Assembly: GCA_938015595.1 (NCBI GenBank)
Contig: CALLPI010000002.1
Coordinates: 248,001-312,000, forward strand
Source: an uncultured Saprospiraceae bacterium
GTDB lineage: Bacteria; Bacteroidota; Bacteroidia; Chitinophagales; Saprospiraceae
DNA length: 64,000 nucleotides
Direction: 5' to 3'
Shown here: positions 44,448 through 53,228 of the stretch, one piece after another
Numbering within the stretch: position 1 is the first letter of the stretch
How the letters are laid out: each line of letters starts with the position of its first letter
The notes under the pieces: generated by a model
Seen by the model: the letters and a program-made list of their open reading frames with translations, nothing else
The model's database searches: none
What the model was told of the DNA's origin: nothing
Made by a program: the position numbers and the translations under genes

Positions 44448-47400
44448 TTACCACGCCGTTGTGCCATCGATCTCAAACAATACGCCCTTGAGCGGGATAC
44501 GCAGCCAGTCGGGGCGAACATTCATTTCGTAGCCTACCTCATAGATGGCTTTTTCCAGTAGATAAACGCGCAACAACAAACGCGTAGCGGCTTCGTCTTG
44601 GGGCACAAATGCCTGCCCGGCAGTGATGGCCAGCCATGTATCCAGGAAGCGACGACTCACTTGCTGGTACCACAATCTTGCCCAGGGTTCCCATTTGCCC
44701 AATTCTTCGCGGCGCAGTTGGGAATTTAGCAGGAGTTTGCCATAGGCGGCATAGTGGAAAGAGCGAATCATGCCGGCTACATCCTTGAAGGGGGTTCGCT
44801 TGAGGCGGCGCTCACCAATGGAAAGCATGGGTTCGCCCTCAAAATCAATGATGAAGAAGTCCTCTCCATTGTAGAGTACCTGCCCCAGGTGGTAGTCGCC
44901 GTGAATGCGGGTCTTGACGGCCTGAATGGGCGTATTACATATACTATGGAAACACTCCAGTATGGCTGGGCGCAATTGAATCACGGCCTGGGCATCAACA
45001 GCCACATGGGGGTCAAACTGCGGTAGTTTAGCTTCCAGAGCATCCAGTTTTTCAGCCACTAGTTTACGATGGGCTGCATACACAGAGCGCTGGTAGTGTG
45101 GGGTAAATCGTACAGGGGCAAAGGCCGGATCTTGCGCCTCTGCCGCCAGGGCTATGTGCATTTCTGCAGTGCGCTGCGCCAGGAGGCCAGTTTTTTGCAG
45201 GGTGGGGGCCCCAACCAGAGCATGGATCAGGTCATCAGGCAAAATTGGCGATATATCGTCGAGTTGCTCCTGGTCTTTGAGCCAGGCGGCTACCCTGTCG
45301 TAATATTGGCTTAGTGCTTGGAGCATGAGCGTCCAGGCATCGCCCTGGTTGGGTATTTTATTTTGGAGCAAGCCAAGAATGGTAAACGACTGGCCAGCGC
45401 GCTCCTCATACTGTATGCCGCCACCGTAGCGAGGCGCGTTGCGGAAGTGGGTGCGCTCGGAGAGATACCGCACCAGCTCCAGGTCGGGGTTGATGTCGGT
45501 ATCTAGTTTTCGATAAATCTTGAAGAAGTACCGGTCGTTATAGACCACCGAGGTATTGCTTTGTTCGGCACGCAGCACTTCCGAGCGCACGTCAGCATCG
45601 GGCAAGGCGGGTTCTTCGGTAAGGACTTGGCCGGCTTCAAAGCGAAGTGCCCCACCTGGCAAGGCAAGCACAGTGCTGTTCCGAATGAGGCCGAGCAACT
45701 CATTGCGGAAAGCCTCCTCATAAATGGCGTCAATGAGTATGCCTTCTTTACCGTCAACACTTAGGTAACACACCACGCTACGTGGCTCGTTTTTGAGAAA
45801 ATGCACCATGCGCTCGGGTTGTGACACCCAGGTTAGGGGCAGGAAGTAGGTATCAGGCAGGCCTTCGCTATAGCGTACATCAATGAGCGCCAGGCAAGCG
45901 GTGTTACTGCCAAATGATATACCTGGCCGGCGATTGACCTCAAAGGATAAGGCATTGCGCGATTTGCCGCCATACCAGCGGTTGGCCTGCATGTAAGCAG
46001 GCAGTATTTTCCGCTCCAACTGGCGGCGATAGTTGTACTGCTCGAGGGCCTGCATCCAGTTGCCGGTCACTTGCAGCTCCGGTATGGTGCGTTCAGCAGA
46101 GGTATAGGCTGTGCTCTCGTTTTTCTCCAACTGAAACCAATAGTAGCCATAGGGGCCTAGGGTAATAGGGTAAGGGGCTGTACCAATAGGCAGGAAGCGG
46201 CTCTGGCTGAAGATTTCGACTGGCTCTACACCTTCCAGCCCGTCAAGTTGGAGCGAGAAAGCCTGGGAAAATTTAGAGAGATTGGCCACTACCAAGATGT
46301 TCTCACCCTCGTGCAAGCGCTGAAAAGCCAGAATTTTAGTGTTGCGGGCATCCAGGAAGCGAATTTGACCCTCGCCAAAGGCCTTGTACCGCTTGCGCAG
46401 GGCGATGAGGTTTTTGAGCCACCAAAGCAAGGAGGCATTGTTGCGGTGTTGTACTGCTACATTCACGGCTTCGTAGCGATATTGAGGGTCAGTGATGACG
46501 GGCAGGAAGAGTTTCTGAGGGTTGGCGTTAGAAAACCCGGCGTTGCGGTCGTCGTTCCACTGCATAGGGGTGCGTATGCCTTTGCGGTCGCCGAGGTAGA
46601 TGTTGTCACCCATGCCAATTTCATCTCCATAATACAGCACGGGCGTGCCCGGCAAGGAAAACAGGAGCAAGTACATGAGTTCAATTTTGCGGCGGTCGTT
46701 GCCCAGCAAAGGGGCCAACCGTCTTCGGATACCTTCGTTGATGCGGGCGCCGTGTTCTATGGCTAAGGCTTTGTAGAGATAATCTCGTTCTTCTTCTGTG
46801 ACAATATGAAGTGTGAGGTCATCGTGGTTTCGCAAAAACAATGCCCACTGGGTAGAGGCAGGTATAGCGGGGGTTTGCTCCAGGATGTCCACCACGGGGT
46901 ATCGGTCTTCCGTTTGCAAGGCCAGGTACAGGCGCGGCATGAGGGGGTAGTGGTAGTTGAGGTGGCACTGGTCGCCAGCGCCGAGATATTCGGCGGCTTG
47001 TTCGGGCCAGAGGTTGGTTTCGGCCAAGAGAATACGGCCAGGGTAGCGTTCGTCCAGGTGGCGGCGTAGTTCGCGTAGGAAGTCGTGCACTTCTGGGAGG
47101 TTTTCGGAGGTGGTACCCTCACGTTGAAAGAGATACGCCACGGAGGTAAGACGCAGGCCATCCACGCCTTTATCCAGCCAGAAGTCGGCTATTTTTATAA
47201 TTTCCTCGCGCACCAAGGGATTGTCATAGTTGAGATCAGGCTGGTGGTGGTAAAATCGATGCCAATAGTAGGCGCGGGCCTGATTGTCCCATTCCCAGTT
47301 GGAGGATTCAAAGTCAGAGAAGAGAATGTCAGCACCAGCATAGTGGTCGGGGTTGTCGCTCCATACGTAAAAGTGGCGCTCGGGCGAGTCGGCAGGCGCA

Positions 47401-47765
47401 CGACGCGCTCTCTGAAACCACTCGTGCGCTGTGGAGGTATGGTTGAGAATCAGGTCAATAATAACCCGAATGCCTCGACGATGCGCTTCGGCCAACAATT
47501 GCTCGAACTGCTCCAGCGTACCATAGTCGGGGTGTACGTTCCTGTAATCTGCCACGTCATAGCCATCGTCTCGCAAAGGCGAGGGGTAAAAGGGCATGAG
47601 CGAAATACAATCTACGCCCAGATCTTCGATATAGTCCAATTTCTCCATCAGGCCTTGTAGGTCGCCGATACCGTCGCCGTCGCTATCGTAAAACGAGCGC
47701 ACATGCAGGGCATACATGATGCTGTGCTTGTACCAGCGGGTGGAGGCAAGAGAATCTGCATTCAT
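44448..47765 (-). CDS. treS: Trehalose synthase-maltokinase fusion with a lost catalytic nucleophile
   Basis: An 1105-residue fusion. The N-terminal GH13 domain (about 10-560) normally interconverts maltose and trehalose, and the C-terminal maltokinase (about 580-1100) makes maltose 1-phosphate for the GlgE glucan pathway. Hallmarks are YDSDGDGIGDLQGL, MPFYPSPLRDDGYDVADY, ALFLRNHDDLTLHIVTEEER and VLYYGDEIGMGD. In conserved region II the usual GFRLDAVPYL reads GLRLTSVAYL: Thr207 (codon 47145-47147) replaces the nucleophile Asp. Acid/base Glu249 and Asp315 remain, and HDE reads HDD. The kinase motifs HGDYHLGQ and IIDFEGEP look intact. The protein may therefore be a maltokinase with a dead or altered hydrolase domain. 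Confidence 0.9.
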   Translation of the reverse strand: MNADSLASTRWYKHSIMYALHVRSFYDSDGDGIGDLQGLMEKLDYIEDLGVDCISLMPFYPSPLRDDGYDVADYRNVHPDYGTLEQFEQLLAEAHRRGIRVIIDLILNHTSTAHEWFQRARRAPADSPERHFYVWSDNPDHYAGADILFSDFESSNWEWDNQARAYYWHRFYHHQPDLNYDNPLVREEIIKIADFWLDKGVDGLRLTSVAYLFQREGTTSENLPEVHDFLRELRRHLDERYPGRILLAETNLWPEQAAEYLGAGDQCHLNYHYPLMPRLYLALQTEDRYPVVDILEQTPAIPASTQWALFLRNHDDLTLHIVTEEERDYLYKALAIEHGARINEGIRRRLAPLLGNDRRKIELMYLLLFSLPGTPVLYYGDEIGMGDNIYLGDRKGIRTPMQWNDDRNAGFSNANPQKLFLPVITDPQYRYEAVNVAVQHRNNASLLWWLKNLIALRKRYKAFGEGQIRFLDARNTKILAFQRLHEGENILVVANLSKFSQAFSLQLDGLEGVEPVEIFSQSRFLPIGTAPYPITLGPYGYYWFQLEKNESTAYTSAERTIPELQVTGNWMQALEQYNYRRQLERKILPAYMQANRWYGGKSRNALSFEVNRRPGISFGSNTACLALIDVRYSEGLPDTYFLPLTWVSQPERMVHFLKNEPRSVVCYLSVDGKEGILIDAIYEEAFRNELLGLIRNSTVLALPGGALRFEAGQVLTEEPALPDADVRSEVLRAEQSNTSVVYNDRYFFKIYRKLDTDINPDLELVRYLSERTHFRNAPRYGGGIQYEERAGQSFTILGLLQNKIPNQGDAWTLMLQALSQYYDRVAAWLKDQEQLDDISPILPDDLIHALVGAPTLQKTGLLAQRTAEMHIALAAEAQDPAFAPVRFTPHYQRSVYAAHRKLVAEKLDALEAKLPQFDPHVAVDAQAVIQLRPAILECFHSICNTPIQAVKTRIHGDYHLGQVLYNGEDFFIIDFEGEPMLSIGERRLKRTPFKDVAGMIRSFHYAAYGKLLLNSQLRREELGKWEPWARLWYQQVSRRFLDTWLAITAGQAFVPQDEAATRLLLRVYLLEKAIYEVGYEMNVRPDWLRIPLKGVLFEIDGTTAW

Positions 47766-47795
47766 AAACGTGATTTTTTCAGGCTGTAATGATAC

Positions 47796-47843
47796 GGAGA
47801 CTTTGGGACTTGAAGGCAGGGAGACGGGGATAGGGGGAGATGA
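47796..47843. repeat. Degenerate 8-bp tandem array
   Basis: Six units with 8-bp period and consensus near GGAGACTT: GGAGACTT, TGGGACTT, GAAGGCAG, GGAGACGG, GGATAGGG, GGAGATGA. It lies in the 322-base gap upstream of the treS-type gene and matches the array at 50283. The rest of the gap (to 48087) holds only the promoter element at 48074; a short open frame of about 36 codons ending at 47979 shows no recognisable protein. Confidence 0.65.
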
Positions 47844-48073
47844 TTGTTTTTTAGTACTTATTCAGGGGATGGGCCTTGTGGAATGTCATAGCCGTGTTAT
47901 TACCATGGGCTACAAGTTTAAGGATGATCAATTGATGCTGCTCCGGAGCGAAGAAGCAAATTTTGTACCCTCTGTGTGAATCAATAAGATTTTACCCTCC
48001 ATGAAGTTAATACTTGTAGCATATGACTCACAGCTTTTGAGTACTCTATATAGTTACAATTGCTCGAAGTTGC

Positions 48074-48081
48074 TACCTTTG
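48074..48081 (+). promoter_or_regulatory. TAnnTTTG -7 element before the Wzz-like gene
   Basis: TACCTTTG ends six bases before the ATG at 48088, so transcription should begin at or near the start codon. It supports that start over an earlier in-frame ATG at 48001. Confidence 0.5.
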
Positions 48082-48087
48082 CGCACC

Positions 48088-49218
48088 ATGGAAAACCAGG
48101 ACAATCTGCTGGGCTTGTTGGGTGTGCTTTATCGCCGCCGCCGTGCTCTGTTGTGGCTGAGCGGCATAGCCGGCTTGGGCGTGGCAGTCATCAGCCTCTT
48201 CATGCCCAACTACTATCGCGCTACCACTACTTTTTTTGCGGCCAGCCCCGACCAAACCAAGCCCGAACTCATCTTCAACCGTATGATGAGCATGCGCTTA
48301 GAGTACTACGGGGGAAATAACGATATAGACCGCCTGCTCACCATCGCAGAATCTAACGAACTCATTGACTTTCTGGTGGATTCTTTCTCGCTCTACCAGC
48401 ACTACGGCATTGATTCTACCAGCCACAAGGCGCCCCATTGGATGAGAGAGCACTTCAAAAAGCTCTACAACGTCAAAAAAACTAAACGTGATGCCATTGA
48501 ACTGTCTGTAGAAGATACAGATCCCCTCATGGCTGCTCGTCTGGCCAATGCCGCCCGCGAACGCATTGACGCCATGGCTAGGGGCGTGATTCACGAAAGC
48601 CAGCGGCGTACCATTCGCACCTTTCAGGAAAATATAGCGCGCAAGGAAAAACAACTTTTAGAACTAGGCGACTCCGTAGCCAAAATGCGTACCTTGTACC
48701 AAACCTACAACGTAGTGGCTCAAACCGAAGCGCTAACTGCACAAAAATCTGAGGCACTGGGGCAGTACGTGCGCGATAGCATACGCCTGCAAGTGTATCG
48801 TGCCAGCGGCAAAGTACCCCGCGATACCATCTACCTGCTAGAAGGGCGAGTAGCTGGCCTTAGACAGGAAGTCAGAACCATCCAGCAAGAAATAGACCGC
48901 CTCAACAGCGGTATTGCCATCATCTACAACCTCGAAAAGCAATATCTCGAAGCCAACCAGGTACTAGGCGAAGACCGCGAAAGACTCAAACAATGGCTAG
49001 CCGCCAACCAGTCCAATGCGCCGGCAGTGCTCTTAGTAGATACTGCTGTGCCACCAGTGGTCAAGTCCAGACCTAGACGCAGTATCTTGGTGGCAGCCGC
49101 TACCTTCGCCGCGTTATTGCTAGGCGCTATGGGCTTATTGCTGGCAGAGTCGTACCAATATTTACATGGAAGTCAAGCAACGTTATCTGGCAGTATTCAA
49201 GTAGATGAAAAATCATAA
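48088..49218 (+). CDS. Wzz/GNVR-type polysaccharide chain-length protein
   Basis: A 376-residue inner-membrane protein. One helix near the N-terminus (LLWLSGIAGLGVAVISLF) is followed by MPNYYRATTTFFA, a long periplasmic coiled-coil region (about 170-310, for example RTIRTFQENIARKEKQLLEL), and a second helix near the C-terminus (ILVAAATFAALLLGAMGLLL). This two-helix layout is that of polysaccharide co-polymerases that set O-antigen or exopolysaccharide length. No tyrosine kinase domain is fused. No polymerase gene is adjacent. The start at 48088 follows the promoter element and begins MENQDNLLGLL. Confidence 0.85.
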   Translation: MENQDNLLGLLGVLYRRRRALLWLSGIAGLGVAVISLFMPNYYRATTTFFAASPDQTKPELIFNRMMSMRLEYYGGNNDIDRLLTIAESNELIDFLVDSFSLYQHYGIDSTSHKAPHWMREHFKKLYNVKKTKRDAIELSVEDTDPLMAARLANAARERIDAMARGVIHESQRRTIRTFQENIARKEKQLLELGDSVAKMRTLYQTYNVVAQTEALTAQKSEALGQYVRDSIRLQVYRASGKVPRDTIYLLEGRVAGLRQEVRTIQQEIDRLNSGIAIIYNLEKQYLEANQVLGEDRERLKQWLAANQSNAPAVLLVDTAVPPVVKSRPRRSILVAAATFAALLLGAMGLLLAESYQYLHGSQATLSGSIQVDEKS

Positions 49219-49249
49219 CCTACCTCCATAAAACAGCAATCAAATTTCC

Positions 49250-49639
49250 ATGAGTTTACTTCACAAACGCTCGTTTCTTTCCAGTATGTTCGGCCTGCAT
49301 TGTCCCCGTTGCCGCACGGGCAAGTTGTTTTATACCCCTACATTTTCCTTTCGCCGGTCTTTTGCCATGCCAGAACAGTGCGCGCACTGCGGCCAGCCTT
49401 ACATGCCTGAGCCAGGGTTTTATTACGGCTCCATGTTCATTTCCTATATTTTCATGGGCTGGTTCTGCTTGTTCTTCATTATGTTTTTCCATTGGGTGTT
49501 GGATTGGAGCATCCCCAGTTCTTTCGCTCTGCTTATTGCTGTGTGCGCCCTTTTATTCGTGTATGTATTTCGGCTGGCACGCTCCATCTGGATTCACATA
49601 GTGGTCAAGTACGACCCTTCCAAAACTGAAATCAAATGA
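49250..49639 (+). CDS. DUF983 membrane protein
   Basis: A 129-residue protein with a zinc-ribbon-like start (LHCPRCRTGKLF and QCAHCGQPYMPEPGFYYG, two CxxC pairs) followed by two hydrophobic helices (MFISYIFMGWFCLFFIMFF and LLIAVCALLFVYVFRLA). This is the DUF983 family, whose role is unknown. The stop codon overlaps the start of the regulator gene by four bases (ATGA), so the two are translationally coupled. Confidence 0.88.
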   Translation: MSLLHKRSFLSSMFGLHCPRCRTGKLFYTPTFSFRRSFAMPEQCAHCGQPYMPEPGFYYGSMFISYIFMGWFCLFFIMFFHWVLDWSIPSSFALLIAVCALLFVYVFRLARSIWIHIVVKYDPSKTEIK

Positions 49640-50301
49640 GTATGCTCACAGAAGTCCACCAAATAAAAGACTACCTGCGCAAATACTATCCCAACATTGC
49701 CGAGCCGGGTTTACAGGAAGAAATTGCTCACCACGGCAAGTTGATGGACTTCAAGGCCGGCGAAATTATTATGGATTTCGGCGCATACGTCAAGTATATC
49801 CCGCTCATTGTGTCTGGCAGCATCAAGGTAAGCCGCGAAGGCAACGACGGGCAGGAAATCTTCCTGTACTACCTGCAACCAGGCGAATCATGCACCATGT
49901 CCTTCACTTGCTGCATGATGAACAAACGCAGTGAAATACGTACCCAAGCTGAGGAAGATACCCTGCTCATAGCTATTCCTATACGCTACATGGACGAATG
50001 GATGACGCGCTACCAAAGCTGGAAAAACTTTGTAATGACCTCCTATGACCAGCGCATGAAGGAACTCATCCACACTATTGACGAGATCGCCTTCAAAAAA
50101 ATGGACGAACGCCTGCTTAGCTACCTCAAGCGAAAAGCCGAGATCAGTGGCTCCAAAACGGTGCACGCCACCCACCAGGAAATTGCCTACGACCTCAACG
50201 CCTCACGGGAAGCTGTCTCGCGCTTGCTCAAGCAACTAGAACATGATGGCATGGTAAAACTAGGCAGGAATAAGATAGAGTTGATGACTTTGAGACTTTG
50301 A
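49636..50301 (+). CDS. Crp/Fnr-family transcriptional regulator
   Basis: A 221-residue regulator. The cyclic-nucleotide-like sensor domain (about 20-140) has IIMDFGAYVKYIPLIVSGSI and IFLYYLQPGESC, followed by a dimerisation helix. The C-terminal winged helix has HATHQEIAYDLNASREAVSR and LLKQLEHDGMVKLG. The sensor domain contains a Cys-rich stretch (CTMSFTCCMM), which might sense redox state or a metal, though the classical FNR four-cysteine arrangement is not present. It is coupled with DUF983. The last codons run into an 8-bp tandem array, and the TGA stop (50299-50301) is part of that array. Confidence 0.9.
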   Translation: MSMLTEVHQIKDYLRKYYPNIAEPGLQEEIAHHGKLMDFKAGEIIMDFGAYVKYIPLIVSGSIKVSREGNDGQEIFLYYLQPGESCTMSFTCCMMNKRSEIRTQAEEDTLLIAIPIRYMDEWMTRYQSWKNFVMTSYDQRMKELIHTIDEIAFKKMDERLLSYLKRKAEISGSKTVHATHQEIAYDLNASREAVSRLLKQLEHDGMVKLGRNKIELMTLRL

Positions 50302-50346
50302 GACTTGGAGACTTGGAGACAGGGTGACGGAGTGACTTGGAGACGG
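50283..50346. repeat. 8-bp tandem array overlapping the end of the Crp/Fnr gene
   Basis: Eight units of 8-bp period: GATGACTT, TGAGACTT, TGAGACTT, GGAGACTT, GGAGACAG, GGTGACGG, AGTGACTT, GGAGACGG. The first two units and part of the third encode the last residues and stop of the regulator. The rest of the gap to 50632 holds only a short TTGCACA/TGTGCAA inverted repeat near 50550 and no gene that I can support. Confidence 0.75.
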
Positions 50347-50632
50347 GTAAATGAGGAGATTTTTATAATACAAAAACTATACTCACACTACATGTCCAGA
50401 CACGATGTGCCTTGCTTTGTGATAATTATAAGGGCATTTGCTGTGGACTCTAAAACATAAAAAACCGCCCGCCCGCCACTTTATGAAAACTGCCGTGAGG
50501 GCTGTGCGCGCGCCGGGCTTTCACAAAGCAAATGCATATGCTGTACTTGCACAGATTTGTGCAAAGGAGGCGAAAGACGCAGAGTGTCATAAAGGCTGTG
50601 CTGCCAATTATTCTATGCCCTCATTTCCCTGC

Positions 50633-51700
50633 TTACAAAATCAACATCGCATCTCCGTAGCTGTAAAATCGGTACTCTTCCTTGATGGCTTCCTGGTAGG
50701 CTTCCATGATGAGGTCAAAGCCGCCAAAGGCGCACACCATAATGAGCAAACTGGACCTGGGCGGGTGAAAATTAGTAACCATGGAATTAGCGATATTGAA
50801 ATCGTAGGGCGGAAAGATGAATTTGTTGGTCCATCCCTCCATAGGCTTGAGGTAGCCCTCTGCCGATACGGAGGTTTCCAATGCACGCATGGTGGTAGTG
50901 CCAACGGAGCAAATTTTGCTACCTTCGACGTCTTTGGCGCGGTTCACCAGATCTACTGCCTCTTGGGCTATTTTGAAGTACTCTGCATCCATTTTGTGCT
51001 TGGAGAGGTCCTCCACTTCGATGGCTCTGAACGTACCCAAGCCCACGTGCAAGGTAATATTAGCAAACTCTACGCCATTGATTTCCAAGCGCTTCATCAA
51101 TTCTCGGCTAAAGTGTAAGCCAGCAGTGGGGGCTGCCACGGCACCGGTTTCGGTAGCGTACACGGTTTGGTAGCGCTCTCGGTCAGATTCCTCTGGCGGC
51201 CGAGTGATGTACTTAGGCAGCGGGGTATTACCTAGCCGGTAGAGGTCTTGCTGAAACTCCTCCTCCGGCCCGTCGTACAGGAAGCGGATAGTGCGCCCAC
51301 GGGAGGTGGTATTGTCTACGACTTCTGCCACCAGTACCTCATTGTCATTTTCGTCGCTGAAGTAGAGCTTATTACCTACACGAATTTTGCGAGCGGGGTC
51401 TACCAGTACGTCCCAGAGGCGAGCGTCGTGGTTGAGTTCGCGAAGGAGGAAAACTTCTATTTTGGCGCCGGTTTTCTCTTTTTGGCCGTACATACGGGCA
51501 GGAAATACGCGCGTATTGTTAAAAATCATCACATCGCCTTCGCTAAAGTATTCCAGAATGTCTCTGAAGATGCGGTGTTCTATCTTTCCACTTTGGCGAT
51601 GCACGACCATGAGGCGGCTTTGGTCACGCTCCGGAGCCGGGTATTGAGCAATTAACTTTTTGGGAAGTTCGAAATCAAATTGCGAAAGTTTGGTTCTCAT
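50633..51700 (-). CDS. queA: tRNA preQ1(34) S-adenosylmethionine ribosyltransferase-isomerase
   Basis: A 355-residue enzyme that transfers the ribosyl part of S-adenosylmethionine to preQ1 at tRNA position 34, giving epoxyqueuosine. It begins [20 protein letters not shown] and shows [48 protein letters not shown] and [13 protein letters not shown], all QueA hallmarks. The length is normal. A -7 element (TATCTTTG) lies at 51731-51738. It stands alone, divergent from the ABC permease gene. Confidence 0.96.
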   Translation of the reverse strand: MRTKLSQFDFELPKKLIAQYPAPERDQSRLMVVHRQSGKIEHRIFRDILEYFSEGDVMIFNNTRVFPARMYGQKEKTGAKIEVFLLRELNHDARLWDVLVDPARKIRVGNKLYFSDENDNEVLVAEVVDNTTSRGRTIRFLYDGPEEEFQQDLYRLGNTPLPKYITRPPEESDRERYQTVYATETGAVAAPTAGLHFSRELMKRLEINGVEFANITLHVGLGTFRAIEVEDLSKHKMDAEYFKIAQEAVDLVNRAKDVEGSKICSVGTTTMRALETSVSAEGYLKPMEGWTNKFIFPPYDFNIANSMVTNFHPPRSSLLIMVCAFGGFDLIMEAYQEAIKEEYRFYSYGDAMLIL

Positions 51701-51730
51701 GCACGTACCCTGTTTTCAAAAAATTGGCCG

Positions 51731-51738
51731 CAAAGATA
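51731..51738 (-). promoter_or_regulatory. -7 element of queA
   Basis: The minus strand reads TATCTTTG, 30 bases before the queA start. No good -33 element is visible. The rest of the 244-base divergent spacer shows nothing I can support. Confidence 0.45.
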
Positions 51739-51944
51739 CGCACAAAAAAAGCGATTGAACCCCGTGGTAAAAAATTTATTTCCAGCGAGTTGGCAGAGCA
51801 AAAACCGCCGTTCATCCAAGATTTTGGACGATTCCGCTCCCTGTGCTCAACTTGTGTGGGCATAATATCATTGTATGCACAATCAGCCCGTCAAACGCAA
51901 TGCGGCTGTCTTTGTTGTGCATTTGTTATGAACCATCGTAGGCT

Positions 51945-53198
51945 ATGAAGGTATTGTTCAAAGTTTTCCTGGAGAGTGTTTCGCAAGCGCTGGCTCAACT
52001 GCGCGCCAATAAATTGCGCAGTTTTTTATCTTTATTGGGCATTTCCATCGGCATTTTTTGCATTATTGGCGTCACAGCAGCAGTGGACTCACTGGAGGAC
52101 AACGTACGCGGCAGTTTTGACAAACTCGGCGATGACGTGGTCTATATTCAGAAATTCATGTGGGGCGACCCCGGCCCTAACTGGCAGCGCTACCTGCGCC
52201 GGCCCGATGTAAGTTACAAAGATTTTACCACGGTAGAATCCAAGGTCAAGTCGGCTGAAGCCGTTTCATACGGCGTGTTCATTGGCCTGAAAACCTTCAA
52301 GTTCGGCTCCCTCAATGTACGGGATGTGGAATTTCAGGCCGTCTCTTTCAGCTTCGACCAGATTGTGAAACTAGACTTCCAGAGCGGGCGCTACTTTTCG
52401 CCCTCGGAGTACTACTACGGCGCCCCCAAGATCATTATTGGTGCCAAAGTAGCCGAAGCACTCTTCGGCGACACCGACCCCGTAGGCCGCACCATCCAGA
52501 TGGGGGGGTATAAATTTGACATCATTGGCGTGCTGGCGCCAGCCGGCAAAAGTCTTATCAACATCTTCAGCTTCGACAATTCGGCCATAATCACCTACGA
52601 ACTCGGGCGCAAGGTGGCCAACCTCCGCCCTGAGAACCCCTTTGGCAACGCCTCGATTAGTGTCAAGGCCAAAGATGGTGTAAGTATTGATAACCTCAAA
52701 GACGAAATCACAGGCGTACTGCGCGCCTATCGCCGGCTCAAACCTCTGGAAGAAGACAACTTCTCGCTGAACACACTCTCCATCATTAGCAATGCGTTGG
52801 ACGACTTTTTTAGCGTGCTGAACATGTTGGGCATCGTCATTGGCGGCTTTGCCATCTTTGTAGGTATGTTCAGCGTGGCCAACATCATGTTTGTATCGGT
52901 CAAGGAGCGCACCAGCATTATTGGTATTAAGAAGGCCCTGGGCGCCAAGCGCTTCATGATACTACTGGAATTTCTCATAGAATCGGTAGTACTGTCAGTA
53001 CTGGGTGGCCTGATGGGGCTGCTACTGGTGCAAGTAGTGGTGGCCATATTGTCTAAAGTCATAGATTTCGACCTGTATCTATCAGCTCATAATATCCTGA
53101 CTGGAGTGATTACGTCGGCAGTAGTGGGAGTCTTGGCCGGGATGTTGCCAGCCTGGCAAGCTGCCCGTATGGATCCCGTGGAGGCCATGCGCGCATAA
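51945..53198 (+). CDS. MacB/FtsX-type ABC transporter permease
   Basis: A 417-residue permease with the MacB layout: a first helix (LRSFLSLLGISIGIFCIIGV), a large periplasmic MacB_PCD domain (about 45-260), and three C-terminal helices (MLGIVIGGFAIFVGMFSVAN, VVLSVLGGLMGLLLVQVVVA and GVITSAVVGVLAGMLPAW) ending with QAARMDPVEAMRA. Such proteins transmit cytoplasmic ATP hydrolysis to the periplasm for export of lipoproteins or peptides, or for cell-wall signalling. No ATPase gene is adjacent, so the partner must be elsewhere. Confidence 0.9.
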   Translation: MKVLFKVFLESVSQALAQLRANKLRSFLSLLGISIGIFCIIGVTAAVDSLEDNVRGSFDKLGDDVVYIQKFMWGDPGPNWQRYLRRPDVSYKDFTTVESKVKSAEAVSYGVFIGLKTFKFGSLNVRDVEFQAVSFSFDQIVKLDFQSGRYFSPSEYYYGAPKIIIGAKVAEALFGDTDPVGRTIQMGGYKFDIIGVLAPAGKSLINIFSFDNSAIITYELGRKVANLRPENPFGNASISVKAKDGVSIDNLKDEITGVLRAYRRLKPLEEDNFSLNTLSIISNALDDFFSVLNMLGIVIGGFAIFVGMFSVANIMFVSVKERTSIIGIKKALGAKRFMILLEFLIESVVLSVLGGLMGLLLVQVVVAILSKVIDFDLYLSAHNILTGVITSAVVGVLAGMLPAWQAARMDPVEAMRA

Positions 53199-53228
53199 TA
53201 ATAGGAAGAATGGTGCCGTAGCTCCCCC

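Noticed and set aside
47085-47660. 191-codon open frame on the plus strand
   Set aside because: Antisense to the trehalose synthase domain; no start signal or homology.
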